A DNA stretch of 31,523 nucleotides from a virus: positions 1 through 31,523 of IMG/VR virus record IMGVR_UViG_3300031857_000872; one strand, written 5' to 3'. A program made the position numbers and the translations under genes. This document shows, in pieces, positions 5,580-14,153 of this stretch. Numbering within the stretch: the first letter of the stretch is position 1; the number at the start of each line of letters is the position of its first letter. Below the pieces are notes generated by a model, which was not told the DNA's origin, did not search any database, and was given only the letters and a program-made list of their open reading frames with translations.

Positions 5580-7899
5580 TTTAATAGCAAAATACCCAGA
5601 ATTGGATGTTAATGTTCTTGTAGATTACAAGAAGGAGGATTCTCATGTAGTATTGAACCAAGATGACCCAGATTTACATCCTATATGGATTAAACTTCCG
5701 GCTCCTAATAAACCTTGGAAAGTACACACCATAGAAAACAATTTTGCTACAATTCAAATGCCTGATTACCACGAAATGGTAAACTTTGGATTACCTGCAA
5801 AAGAGCAGTTCTTTCAAAGGGAGGTTGTACCTGCAAGGCTTGAAGCTTTAATCAAAAAAAATGACAATAACCCAGATTTAATATGGCCCGTTCTAAAAAA
5901 CGATTCAGCATCTTGGTTTGATGAAATAAATTGGATAAAGAAAGTTATAAGAACTGGATTTACTGGCCAATGGCAATGGATAAAAGGCAAACCAACATAC
6001 CTTGATGGATGGCACTATGAGTACATAAACTTTTGGAGGTTTGCAGATAACAAGTCACCAGACTATCGCGATAAAGATAGGAGATGGTATCACTCGCTTC
6101 GGTATGTTTACACGACTACCGAATTTCCTGTTATTGAAAACGGTTATGTTATTTACGAAGATGAAAAGCTTAAAAAAGCTAAGATGAAATCTTACGGAAA
6201 CAGAACCATGATTGGATATTTGTACCCAAAGGGCCGAAGGGATGGAGCGACAAACAAACACTTATGCGCCCAGTACATTGAAACCAGAAGAAGATTTGGT
6301 GTTCACTCTGGAATCATGGCCGATACAGGAACAAAGGCTTTGGAGTTATTTGCAACCATATCTGTTCCTGGCTGGAGAAGTCAAATGTTTTTCTTTAAAC
6401 CAATGACATCAGCTTATGATGACCCATCAAAGGAATTACATTTTAGACCTCAAACATCTCAAAAGGTTACAAACCAAAAGCAAAGAGATGAAAACAAATC
6501 AATTGCCCTAAGGTCAAGAATTACATATTCAGACAAAGCAAGTGGAGCGTTCTATGATGGTCTTAAAATGTTTTGGCTTGATGTGGATGAGGCTGGTAAG
6601 ACAAAAGAGGTTGAGGTAGATGAAAGACACAAAGTTTTGGTTCCATGCGTAGCGCAAGGAAACAGGGCTGTAATTGGTGGTTTACTTGGTTACCCATCAA
6701 CAGTAGGTGAAATGGAAAAGAAGGGCGGTATGGCTTACTTTAGGCTGGCCAAACTTAGTCACTGGCAATACAGAGATATTACGGGCCAAACAGCATCGGG
6801 CCTAATGAATTTTTATTTCCCCTCTTACGATGGTTTGGAGGGTTACATTGATGAATATGGAGATACTGTAATAGAAACACCAGAAAAGCCTATTAGGGGT
6901 ATAGATGGCAAGTTGATACGAATAGGTTCAAAAGATGCGCTATTGTCAAAAAGAAGGGCATTGCTTGATGCGGAAGATATTGAGGCGTACAACGAAGAGG
7001 TTCGTTTATTTCCTATCAGATTTAGAGAGTGCTTTAGGTCAAAAGATGGTGACATAGGATTCAATACTAAAAAGATAGATGAAAGAATTGATGAGTTGAG
7101 ATTCATCAAGGAGCCATTGGGAGTAAAAGGTAACTTCAAGTGGAGAGATGGCGTGAAAGACAGCATAGTTGTTTTTGAGGAGGATTCGGAGTTTGGAAGA
7201 TGGTATATAACAAAACTAAACCCTAACAGCAACAAAAGATATTTGGATGGCGATATATGGAGGCCAGACCCTCTTTATGAAGATATTTACACGCACTCCG
7301 CTGACCCATTCAAAGCAAACAAAGTTCAAGGCAAAAGACTGTCTTTGGGTGGTGGTTCAGTATTTTTAAATTTTGATGAAGAACTTGATGGTAAAAAGCC
7401 TATCAAAGATTGGAGTTCATTTACAACAGTTGCGACATACCTACACAGGCCACCAACATTACCAGAGTTTTGTGAAGACCAATTGATGGCATGTTTGTAT
7501 TACAACTGCAAATCATTTCCAGAGATAGATGTTGCTGCTGTATGGACCCATTTTGAAGAAAGAGGTTATGGTGGATTCATGAAATATGATATTGACCATA
7601 GCACCAAAAAGATAAAAAACACCCCTGGATTCACTTCAAGGGGTAGTCAGCAAAAACTTTTTAACACTTTGAGGGATTATTTTGAAAAACACTCTCATAG
7701 AGAAAAACATTTAATTTTTTTAACTCAAGCAAGAGAGGCTCAAGGCTTGGAAGACTTTACAAATCTGGACTTATTGGTAGCTGGAGGAGGAGCAATTATG
7801 GGTTCAAATATTGTGTATGAAACTGAAGCTCAAAAAAGGTCAAATGAAAAAATTAAAACCAATGGCGTTCAATTGTTTACAAAAAAAAGATATTCTTAG
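5563..7899 (+). CDS. terL: Terminase large subunit, 778 aa
   Basis: This is the DNA-packaging motor: an N-terminal ATPase and a C-terminal RNase H-like nuclease. A Walker A-like loop is seen at residues about 223-231 (K-G-R-R-D-G-A-T-N). Walker B, F-W-L-D-V-D-E, is at 337-343 with catalytic Glu right after the Asp. In the nuclease half, S-A-D-P-F near residue 580 supplies an acidic residue, and the segment from E-D-Q-L-M-A-C-L-Y-Y to W-T-H-F-E-E-R-G-Y-G-G matches the usual 'E.N..G' nuclease region. The length suits large TerL proteins such as those of crAss-like phages. The Walker A loop lacks the standard GK(T/S) lysine. The portal follows from a separate promoter, 24 bases after the stop. 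Confidence 0.85.
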   Translation: MSFLADLIAKYPELDVNVLVDYKKEDSHVVLNQDDPDLHPIWIKLPAPNKPWKVHTIENNFATIQMPDYHEMVNFGLPAKEQFFQREVVPARLEALIKKNDNNPDLIWPVLKNDSASWFDEINWIKKVIRTGFTGQWQWIKGKPTYLDGWHYEYINFWRFADNKSPDYRDKDRRWYHSLRYVYTTTEFPVIENGYVIYEDEKLKKAKMKSYGNRTMIGYLYPKGRRDGATNKHLCAQYIETRRRFGVHSGIMADTGTKALELFATISVPGWRSQMFFFKPMTSAYDDPSKELHFRPQTSQKVTNQKQRDENKSIALRSRITYSDKASGAFYDGLKMFWLDVDEAGKTKEVEVDERHKVLVPCVAQGNRAVIGGLLGYPSTVGEMEKKGGMAYFRLAKLSHWQYRDITGQTASGLMNFYFPSYDGLEGYIDEYGDTVIETPEKPIRGIDGKLIRIGSKDALLSKRRALLDAEDIEAYNEEVRLFPIRFRECFRSKDGDIGFNTKKIDERIDELRFIKEPLGVKGNFKWRDGVKDSIVVFEEDSEFGRWYITKLNPNSNKRYLDGDIWRPDPLYEDIYTHSADPFKANKVQGKRLSLGGGSVFLNFDEELDGKKPIKDWSSFTTVATYLHRPPTLPEFCEDQLMACLYYNCKSFPEIDVAAVWTHFEERGYGGFMKYDIDHSTKKIKNTPGFTSRGSQQKLFNTLRDYFEKHSHREKHLIFLTQAREAQGLEDFTNLDLLVAGGGAIMGSNIVYETEAQKRSNEKIKTNGVQLFTKKRYS

Positions 7900-7907
7900 T
7901 AATTTTG
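7876..7907 (+). promoter_or_regulatory. Promoter for the portal gene
   Basis: TAATTTTG at 7900-7907 starts immediately after the TerL TAG stop and matches TAnnTTTG; TTTA at 7876-7879 is a weak -33 candidate at spacer 20. ATG 7924 lies 16 bases after the core. The same octamer occurs at 2976 and 25625. Confidence 0.5.
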
Positions 7908-7923
7908 AATAAATAATAAAATC

Positions 7924-10284
7924 ATGTCCGATAATTTAATGTCATTACACGATGATGAGAAGATAAGAAACTCTGTTACTTCAAAAGTTGAACCAACTGA
8001 TGATGTTAGTCCAGAGGTAAAAAAAGAAGCACCATGGTGTATAGCTTGGGCAGAGGCCATATACGCTAAGTTTCTATGCAACCAATCTTACACCTCTATT
8101 GAGCAAATAAGAAGGATGGAAGAATTAAGGCTTTATGGGGCTGGTGCGCAACCAAGAGATAAATACATGGATATTCTCATTGGCGGAGTAAATGAAAACC
8201 CAAATAGGGAAGGATATTACAATGTTGACTGGGAAATATTCTCTCCTATGCCTGCCTTCAAAAGAAAGGTAATGGGAAGGCTTGAAACACAGGACCACAA
8301 AATCAGAGTAAGTGCAGTTGATTCGCTTAGTGGCGAAGAAAGAGAGAACATGATGTGGGATAACTGGTTTGAATCTCAATACGGAGGACTGGTACAGCAG
8401 ATTCAAGAGATGGCAGGTATTCAGCCAATGGCAGAACCTAAAAAATACATTGCAGAATCAATGGAAGAACTTGAAGCATTCAATAGTGTTGGAGGTTTTA
8501 AACTCAAGCACGAAATTGACATGGAAAAAGCTATTGAGTACACAGAATATGTTTCAGACTTCAAGGAAATCAAGAGAAAGCTTATCAGCGACTTGGTTGA
8601 TATTGGTTGTGGAGCATACAGGGATTTTATTGATGTTGATGGCGTTGAAAAATATGAGTATGTTGACTTTGCGAGATTAATTATTGACTACGATAGAGAA
8701 AACTCGTTTAAGAAAAGTAGATTTTGGGGTTACTTAAAATTCTATACAATATCTGAGGTTAGATCATGGAGGCCAGACCTTCCAGAAAAGCAATTAATGT
8801 CATTGGCAAGAACATTTGCAAACAGACTTGGTAATCCTATATGGACTTGGGATTTTCAGAATGTAGTTGACTATCGTGACCCAATAGCAAACGCTTACAT
8901 CTACGACAATTACAGGGTTGCGGTGCTTTTATGTGAATGGCAGTCAATTGACTACAATTACAAAACACTTAGAAAGACAAAATACGGAACAGAGATTTAC
9001 GCTAAATCAGAGCATGGTCAAGTGCTAAATTCTGACAAGAAAAAAACTAAGGTAACAACGGTTCCAAACATTTATTTCTGCGATTGGATTGTCGGTACAA
9101 ACGAAACATTAAGACATGGACAGCAATATGATATACCGAGGTCTGGTAAGAAAAGAACACCAAGACTTTCGTTACACGCATACGCATTGCCAGGCAAATC
9201 AATTGTAGAATCTGGAAGAAATAATCTTGACCAAATACAATTAGCGTTTTTAAAGTTACAAAACGCATTGGCCATGGCTTCACCAGCTGGTTTGGAAATT
9301 GAAATTACCGCGTTGAATAATATCAACCTTGGGGATGGGGAGTTAAAGCCGATAGATTTAATCAACCTTAAAAGAGCAACGGGTGATGTTGTGTACAGAG
9401 CAACTACGCATGCAGGAAAGTATAACGCACCAGCAGGAAAACCAATCGGTAGGTCTGAAGGTGGAATTGGTGGCTTATTAAATGAAATTGTTCAGATATT
9501 TGAAATCAATTTCCAGTTCCTTTCAGAACTTACAGGTATTGACCGAGTAAGTGCAGTTGCACAAAAGAGTGGCGAATCAACAGCCACAGAAGCCAAGCTT
9601 TCGGTGGCAGCTACTTCAGATAGCGTTCAGCCAGTTTATGCAGCTTATACCACACTAAAAGAAATGGGAGCCAAAAACGCTTGTGACAGAATACAGATTC
9701 AAATTAAATACGGAGATGGCTACGATGTTTACTACCCTGTTATGGGTAAGTCATCAATGGAAATGTTTAAGATTTCAAAAGAATCAGCTGACAGGGTTTA
9801 TGGATTAAAAGTTGAAGCATTGCCTTCAAACGAGTTTAAGAACATAATCCTACAAGCAGCAACCGAAGCTCTAAAGCCTGGTAAAGATGGTGAGAACATT
9901 TCTTATGCAGATTACTTGATGATTGTAGGTATGATAGACAAGGGTATGCTCAAACAAGCACAAATGGTATTGAGTTTCAGACTTGAAAAGAGGAAGAAAC
10001 AAGCATTGCAGTTGCAAAGAGAAAATATAACTTTACAAGCACAACAAACACAAGAACTTGAGCAAATGAAGTTCAAAAAAGAGTTGGTTTTGGAACTTGT
10101 AAAACACATGAGTAACAAAGAATTAGCAAACGACCAATCTTACAATCAAATGAAACAAGCATTGGTTCAAGGCTTTGTTTTGCCTATGCTCATGCCTCAA
10201 CAACAAGGACCGGAAGGAGGTCAAGAAATGCCTCAAGAAGATCAACAGCAAGCACCACAAGAACAGTTAGAAATGCCTCAATAA
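7924..10284 (+). CDS. Portal protein, 786 aa
   Basis: Portals form the dodecameric DNA gate at one capsid vertex. The call rests on position (between TerL and scaffold/capsid genes), length (near that of crAss-like portals) and layout. There is an N-terminal helical region with W-C-I-A-W-A-E-A-I-Y, then a clip and wing region, then a long helical part with E-L-T-G-I-D-R-V-S-A near residue 540, a common portal motif ('lsGi...'). A coiled, Q- and K-rich barrel segment lies at about 680-740. The C-terminus is a Q/E/P-rich tail with repeated 'M-P-Q', 'M-P-Q-E' and 'Q-Q-Q', probably disordered inside the capsid. It has its own promoter, and the scaffold-like gene follows from another. Confidence 0.8.
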   Translation: MSDNLMSLHDDEKIRNSVTSKVEPTDDVSPEVKKEAPWCIAWAEAIYAKFLCNQSYTSIEQIRRMEELRLYGAGAQPRDKYMDILIGGVNENPNREGYYNVDWEIFSPMPAFKRKVMGRLETQDHKIRVSAVDSLSGEERENMMWDNWFESQYGGLVQQIQEMAGIQPMAEPKKYIAESMEELEAFNSVGGFKLKHEIDMEKAIEYTEYVSDFKEIKRKLISDLVDIGCGAYRDFIDVDGVEKYEYVDFARLIIDYDRENSFKKSRFWGYLKFYTISEVRSWRPDLPEKQLMSLARTFANRLGNPIWTWDFQNVVDYRDPIANAYIYDNYRVAVLLCEWQSIDYNYKTLRKTKYGTEIYAKSEHGQVLNSDKKKTKVTTVPNIYFCDWIVGTNETLRHGQQYDIPRSGKKRTPRLSLHAYALPGKSIVESGRNNLDQIQLAFLKLQNALAMASPAGLEIEITALNNINLGDGELKPIDLINLKRATGDVVYRATTHAGKYNAPAGKPIGRSEGGIGGLLNEIVQIFEINFQFLSELTGIDRVSAVAQKSGESTATEAKLSVAATSDSVQPVYAAYTTLKEMGAKNACDRIQIQIKYGDGYDVYYPVMGKSSMEMFKISKESADRVYGLKVEALPSNEFKNIILQAATEALKPGKDGENISYADYLMIVGMIDKGMLKQAQMVLSFRLEKRKKQALQLQRENITLQAQQTQELEQMKFKKELVLELVKHMSNKELANDQSYNQMKQALVQGFVLPMLMPQQQGPEGGQEMPQEDQQQAPQEQLEMPQ

Positions 10285-10291
10285 TAAATAA

Positions 10292-10324
10292 TTTGCATAA
10301 ATTGAAACAAACATTTTAAATTTG
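10292..10324 (+). promoter_or_regulatory. Promoter for the scaffold-capsid pair
   Basis: TTTG at 10292-10295 and TAAATTTG at 10317-10324 (spacer 21) match both elements of the Bacteroidota promoter. The core ends 7 bases before ATG 10332. The capsid gene starts four bases after the scaffold-like gene and has no promoter of its own that I can see, so both are probably read from here. Confidence 0.6.
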
Positions 10325-10331
10325 TATAACA

Positions 10332-11426
10332 ATGACTACTGAAAACACAGGCGGAGAAAACGCTTTTTTAGATGACTTATTTAATGAAAGTCAAACGGCC
10401 AGTCCCGTACAAACTGCAAAACCAACAACAGCTGAACCAGGTGAGGCTAATTCTAATTTGAACAGTCAACCAAATCCAGGTCAAGAAAACAAACTCACAG
10501 TAACACCAAAAGAGATTTTTGGTGATGAGTTTGAAGATGACTGGGACAAGGTTAAAACGAATGTTCAAGAATGGAAGAAAGCCGCAACGGAATTAAGTTC
10601 AAGTCGCGAGGAACTTGAGAAAGTAAAATCTATTCAGCAAAACCCTTTCGCAAATGATGAAATTGCCGGATATAATCAATTTGTGAAAGAAACAGGAATT
10701 TCAAACTTTGGAACTTATCAGTACATAAGAGGTTTGAATTTATCGGATGCGGATCCCGTTGAGATAATGGTAGCAAACGAGATAATTCAGAACCCTTCAT
10801 TGGTAGGTAAAGAAGCTGGAGTTCGTTCAAAAATTATTCGTGAAAACGGATTAAACGAGAATGAGTATTCTACGGAAGAAATTGAAGTAAACAAGGCTTC
10901 ATTAGCCTCAAAGGTTGCACCTATTATTGAGAAAATAAAAGGCTACCAAGAGAGCAAGTTTATTGCGCCAACAGTTGAGCAAATTGAAAGTGCAAGACAA
11001 TCAGCTCTTTCAGAGGTTGAACCAGAAATTATTTCAAGTATTTCGGATGTGGCTAATTTGCCTATCATGTCAGAGGCGCAAGATGGAACTAAATCTAAAC
11101 TTTTAGATTACGCCATTGATGCCAGCAGACTTTCAGAGAAAGCAAAGAAGATTACGAATACTCTTGTCGCAAACGGGTACTCTAAAAAGAACATTACACC
11201 AGAAGTTAGAAATGCAGCCAGACAGGCAGCAATAAACGAAATTATGGTGGAAGATTTTTCTAAGATTATCCATTCTGCTGTGAAGCAGGCTGAAACACAA
11301 TTGGCTCAAAAATTGGATGCTGAATTGCACAACCCATCCGCTATAAACAGGGGAACCGGTCATGCAAAACCTTTAATTCAAGATGCGAGTTCAGAAGAGC
11401 AATTTATTAATAGCTTTTTAGACTAA
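10332..11426 (+). CDS. Putative scaffolding / head assembly protein, 364 aa
   Basis: The protein lies between portal and major capsid protein, the usual place of the scaffold. It is acidic and almost entirely helical or disordered: a low-complexity N-terminus rich in T, P, N and E (about 1-60), 'E-F-E-D-D-W-D-K-V' near 75, helical charged segments through the middle, and a C-terminus 'A-E-T-Q-L-A-Q-K-L-D-A-E-L-H-N' plus a short acidic end. Scaffolds guide capsid assembly and are often lost or cleaved afterwards. No protease motif is visible here or between portal and capsid. It is read from the promoter at 10292-10324. Confidence 0.65.
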   Translation: MTTENTGGENAFLDDLFNESQTASPVQTAKPTTAEPGEANSNLNSQPNPGQENKLTVTPKEIFGDEFEDDWDKVKTNVQEWKKAATELSSSREELEKVKSIQQNPFANDEIAGYNQFVKETGISNFGTYQYIRGLNLSDADPVEIMVANEIIQNPSLVGKEAGVRSKIIRENGLNENEYSTEEIEVNKASLASKVAPIIEKIKGYQESKFIAPTVEQIESARQSALSEVEPEIISSISDVANLPIMSEAQDGTKSKLLDYAIDASRLSEKAKKITNTLVANGYSKKNITPEVRNAARQAAINEIMVEDFSKIIHSAVKQAETQLAQKLDAELHNPSAINRGTGHAKPLIQDASSEEQFINSFLD

Positions 11427-11430
11427 AAAA

Positions 11431-12984
11431 ATGAAAAATTTTAAATTATTATATTCTTTGGTAGTTGCATTCATGGTGAGTGCTGCACTATCATCTTTTG
11501 CGGAACCATCTATGCAAGTAAGCTTGTTTGGTGGATTATTCGCTATGTTGGGATTCGGAACTTTGGTTTTGAGTTCATCTTCTAACTTGTCTGGTTTAGC
11601 TTTTACCACTTTAGGTGCTGCTGTATCTGGTCAAGATTACTACGCTAACTATATTACCACTTTGGACTTACAAGCTCGTAAAGTATTACCTCAATTGACC
11701 CGTAGATACGGTTCTCAAGGTAAAGAGTTTTTTGACACTATTCGTGCTTTAGGTTTTGAAAGAGTTGATGGTATTCAAACTATTGAACACTATGAAGAAG
11801 AGTGGATTTGGAATAACTTTGCTATTGCTTCTCAAACTGGTGCTGGTACAAACACTGGTACATTTGTTTTGGCTGCATCTGCTTTAGACCCAAATAGCAA
11901 ATTCTTCCCTCAAGTTGGTAACACAATCATTTTAGCAGGTGATATTCCTGCGAGTATCATTAGCATCACTGGTGCTGGAACTTCAACAGTTACTTTAAGT
12001 GTTGTAACTCACGATACTAATGATTTGATTCCTACTGTAGCTGCTGGTCAAGAATTATTCATCGCTTCAAGTGTTGCCGCTGAAGGTTCTGGTCAACCAG
12101 GTAGTATCATCTCTGGTATTATCTCTTGGGCCAACAAAACCCAAACTATCAAATCAACAAGAGTTGCATCAGGAAGGGAATTAAGTACCGAATCTTGGAT
12201 TAAAATGGTTGGTTCTGACAAAGTTGAATCTTGGGCAAACAAAGGTTTCTTGGATTTAGAGTACGAACAACAATTAAAAATTCAAGGTGCTTTCTTGTCT
12301 GGAAAACAAATCACAAATACAGGTATGATTATCAACGGACAATCGTTAGTTGGTGAAGGTACAAGAGGTTTGTTACCAGAATTGAACAGCTATGCTATTC
12401 AGTATGGTTACACTCCTGGTACTTGGGAATTACAAGATTACTACAACATGGTTAAAGCTATGAAGAAGCAATACACCAATCAGTTTGTAGCTTTATTCTG
12501 TGGTTTAGAGTTCGGTCAAGAGCAAGACCAAATGTTATTTGAAGCCAACAAAGATACTGCTGTTGTTTATGCTGAAAGAGCTAAAACTGCATTATTTGGT
12601 GCTGGTGATGATGGCAGAGAAATGGATATGCACATTGGTTTCAAATACCTACATGTTGATGGATATACATTCTGTATCAAAAACATTGATTCATTCTACC
12701 ATCCTAAATTGTACGGAACAAGCGGTTACAACTATGTACAAAGAGGTATGGCTATTCCGTTACAACGCTACAAAGATCCAATAACTAAGAATAGTATTCC
12801 TTCTATTGGAGTTGTTTATCGTGGATTAGGTAAATACAATCGTAAAATGAAAGTATGGCAAACAGGTGCTAACGCAGATGTTCCTACTGATGACTTTGAT
12901 GTAAAAAGAGTGAACATGTTAACTGAAATGGCTGGTGAATTTTTCGCCACAAACCAAATGGTTAATATCATTCCTAACTCATAA
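11431..12984 (+). CDS. Major capsid protein, 517 aa
   Basis: The call rests on position after portal and scaffold, on length near that of crAss-like capsid proteins, on regular codon use suggesting high expression, and on a strong terminator right after it. The mature part seems to begin near S-G-Q-D-Y-Y-A-N-Y (about residue 66) and runs to E-M-A-G-E-F-F-A-T-N-Q-M-V-N-I at the C-terminus, which suits an HK97-type fold. The first 50 residues are unusual. MKNFKLLYSL begins a perfect-looking signal peptide core with a possible A-x-A-like site at S-F-A/E, followed by a second hydrophobic Gly-rich stretch. Capsid proteins should stay in the cytoplasm, so this is odd (see findings). Later ATG codons (M15, M28, M39) are possible starts, but M1 is only four bases after the scaffold stop. 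Confidence 0.8.
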   Translation: MKNFKLLYSLVVAFMVSAALSSFAEPSMQVSLFGGLFAMLGFGTLVLSSSSNLSGLAFTTLGAAVSGQDYYANYITTLDLQARKVLPQLTRRYGSQGKEFFDTIRALGFERVDGIQTIEHYEEEWIWNNFAIASQTGAGTNTGTFVLAASALDPNSKFFPQVGNTIILAGDIPASIISITGAGTSTVTLSVVTHDTNDLIPTVAAGQELFIASSVAAEGSGQPGSIISGIISWANKTQTIKSTRVASGRELSTESWIKMVGSDKVESWANKGFLDLEYEQQLKIQGAFLSGKQITNTGMIINGQSLVGEGTRGLLPELNSYAIQYGYTPGTWELQDYYNMVKAMKKQYTNQFVALFCGLEFGQEQDQMLFEANKDTAVVYAERAKTALFGAGDDGREMDMHIGFKYLHVDGYTFCIKNIDSFYHPKLYGTSGYNYVQRGMAIPLQRYKDPITKNSIPSIGVVYRGLGKYNRKMKVWQTGANADVPTDDFDVKRVNMLTEMAGEFFATNQMVNIIPNS

Positions 12985-12997
12985 TCATATTGATTAC

Positions 12998-13041
12998 AAT
13001 AAAGAAAGCCCTTGCATTTGCGAGGGCTTTCTTTATTTTTG
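12998..13041 (+). terminator. Strong terminator after the major capsid gene, with a promoter in its tail
   Basis: Bases 12998-13014 pair with 13021-13037 (17 bp, one G-T; core GAAAGCCCT/AGGGCTTTC) around loop CATTTG, followed by more T residues. This limits readthrough from the abundant capsid message. Confidence 0.9.
13012..13041 (+). promoter_or_regulatory. Promoter embedded in the capsid terminator
   Basis: TTG at 13012-13014, on the terminator stem, and TATTTTTG at 13034-13041, in its tail, are separated by 19 bases and match the Bacteroidota -33/-7 pair. Initiation near 13047 would give a leader of about 80 bases for the gene at 13128. Confidence 0.5.
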
Positions 13042-13042
13042 T

Positions 13043-13127
13043 ACCAAGCATGGTGGGTGTTGTTAGATAATCATTGCCAAAAAGTAACTGATTGTTGGTG
13101 CAAATCCAGCCACAAAAAAATAAAACT
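13043..13127 (+). other. Structured 5' leader with a T-arm-like hairpin
   Basis: Three small hairpins can be drawn. The first is ACCA/TGGT at 13043-13054. The second is a 9-bp stem with a bulged C at 13069-13093 around loop CAAAAA. The third is GTTGG-TGCAAAT-CCAGC at 13094-13110, which has the geometry and nearly the sequence of a tRNA T-arm. No convincing D-arm or anticodon arm is present, so this is not called as a tRNA. It is the longest leader of any plus-strand unit here. Confidence 0.3.
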
Positions 13128-14066
13128 ATGCCATTATTAAAAAACGGGGTTGCTTATACCCTAACATCTTCCGACAAGGAAAGAATCAGAAAGGAAGTTT
13201 CAAGTAAATTTCCTGTAGTTCTTAAAATGCCATCTCATTGGCAGATTAAAGACCCAAATCCAAAAAACAGAAACAGAGTCATTAGACCTCCAGGTGTAAT
13301 TATCAGAACAAAGTCTGTAATTGCAAGCGAAGGTAGTTTTGATACTTGGCAATGGAGTAGAACATTTACGCCAACTAACACATCTGGAGTTTTTAGGGCA
13401 TCAGATTCTATGATTCAGTTTAACACAGAAACTAAGATTGGCCAAAACGAAATGGACAAATTGTTTTTTCTATTGTTCTGTACACCCCAAAGAGGTGGAG
13501 TAGCACATTCTGGTCAAAACCCAGTATTTGTTGTTGAGGATAGAGAAAAAGAAGCATTGAGCGTATTGGATATGGATGTGTTACAAGCAAGTGCTATACA
13601 TTATATCAGTAAAGAGTTTACTGAAGATAGAATTCGTAAGATTGCAGCACACTTTAATATACCTGGCGCGCTTGATGTTAAAAATGTTGGTCCAGCAGAA
13701 GTGAGAATTTCACTTATCAGTATGTTGAAAATCAGAAAAAATGGTTTCCAAGAGTTTTCTAAAGTTGTAAAGCTTGAAGAGGAAATTGAAATTTCATCTG
13801 AAATAGCATGGTTAGAAGAGCAAAACCTATTGAAGTACATTGATGGAGAGGGATGGATATTGCTTAAACAAACTGATGATGGAAACTATGTTAAAAATAT
13901 TCCATTGACTGATGTGATTGGTCAAAGAAGTCCAAAAGAATCATTAATCTATTTCTTGAAATCTGACCCTAAAGAGTGGGAGTTTTTCAAAATCTACTCT
14001 GAACAAAGGTGGGAGGATGAGATGAATAAGAAAGAAGTTGTAAAGAGAGGTCCAAAATCAAAATAG
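13128..14066 (+). CDS. Unknown head-associated protein, 312 aa, insulated between two terminators
   Basis: ATG 13128 gives MPLLKNGVAYTLTSSDKERI...; the in-frame TTG at 13092 would begin within the structured leader. The N-terminal half is beta-like (P-P-G-V-I-I-R-T-K-S-V and D-T-W-Q-W-S-R). The middle and C-terminal parts are helical and charged, with L-F-C-T-P-Q-R-G-G near 117 and D-R-E-K-E-A-L-S-V-L near 140. The C-terminus is basic (K-K-E-V-V-K-R-G-P-K-S-K). It follows the capsid gene, as some head or DNA-associated proteins do in crAss-like phages, but I do not recognise the family. Terminators on both sides and a promoter of its own suggest separately tuned expression. Confidence 0.65.
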   Translation: MPLLKNGVAYTLTSSDKERIRKEVSSKFPVVLKMPSHWQIKDPNPKNRNRVIRPPGVIIRTKSVIASEGSFDTWQWSRTFTPTNTSGVFRASDSMIQFNTETKIGQNEMDKLFFLLFCTPQRGGVAHSGQNPVFVVEDREKEALSVLDMDVLQASAIHYISKEFTEDRIRKIAAHFNIPGALDVKNVGPAEVRISLISMLKIRKNGFQEFSKVVKLEEEIEISSEIAWLEEQNLLKYIDGEGWILLKQTDDGNYVKNIPLTDVIGQRSPKESLIYFLKSDPKEWEFFKIYSEQRWEDEMNKKEVVKRGPKSK

Positions 14067-14084
14067 GACAAAAAATAAAAAAAG

Positions 14085-14115
14085 ATGCTTACCAAAAACG
14101 GTAAGCATTTTTTTT
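14085..14115 (+). terminator. Rho-independent terminator
   Basis: ATGCTTACC (14085-14093) pairs with GGTAAGCAT (14100-14108) around loop AAAAAC. It is followed by a T run to 14115 and preceded by A runs, so it may work in both directions. An ATG at 14085 lies inside the stem and is rejected as the start of the next gene. Confidence 0.9.
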
Positions 14116-14127
14116 GTACAAAAAATG

Positions 14128-14135
14128 TAACTTTG
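14128..14135 (+). promoter_or_regulatory. Promoter core TAACTTTG for the next structural operon
   Basis: TAACTTTG matches TAnnTTTG and lies 13 bases after the terminator T run, 18 bases before ATG 14154. No TTG at the expected distance is seen; the terminator T run sits where the -33 would be. The following genes to 24736 overlap or abut and could form one long operon from here. Confidence 0.5.
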
Positions 14136-14153
14136 TCTAAAACAATAAAATAC

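Noticed and set aside
9047-9365. Minus-strand frames within the portal gene
   Set aside because: They overlap a confident long gene on the plus strand and show no recognisable protein pattern.
13037-13117. Complete tRNA gene
   Set aside because: Only a T-arm-like hairpin and a weak acceptor pairing are seen; there is no standard D-arm or 5+7+5 anticodon arm.
14085-14153. ATG 14085 as the start of the 395-aa protein
   Set aside because: It is in a terminator stem, upstream of the promoter core at 14128.
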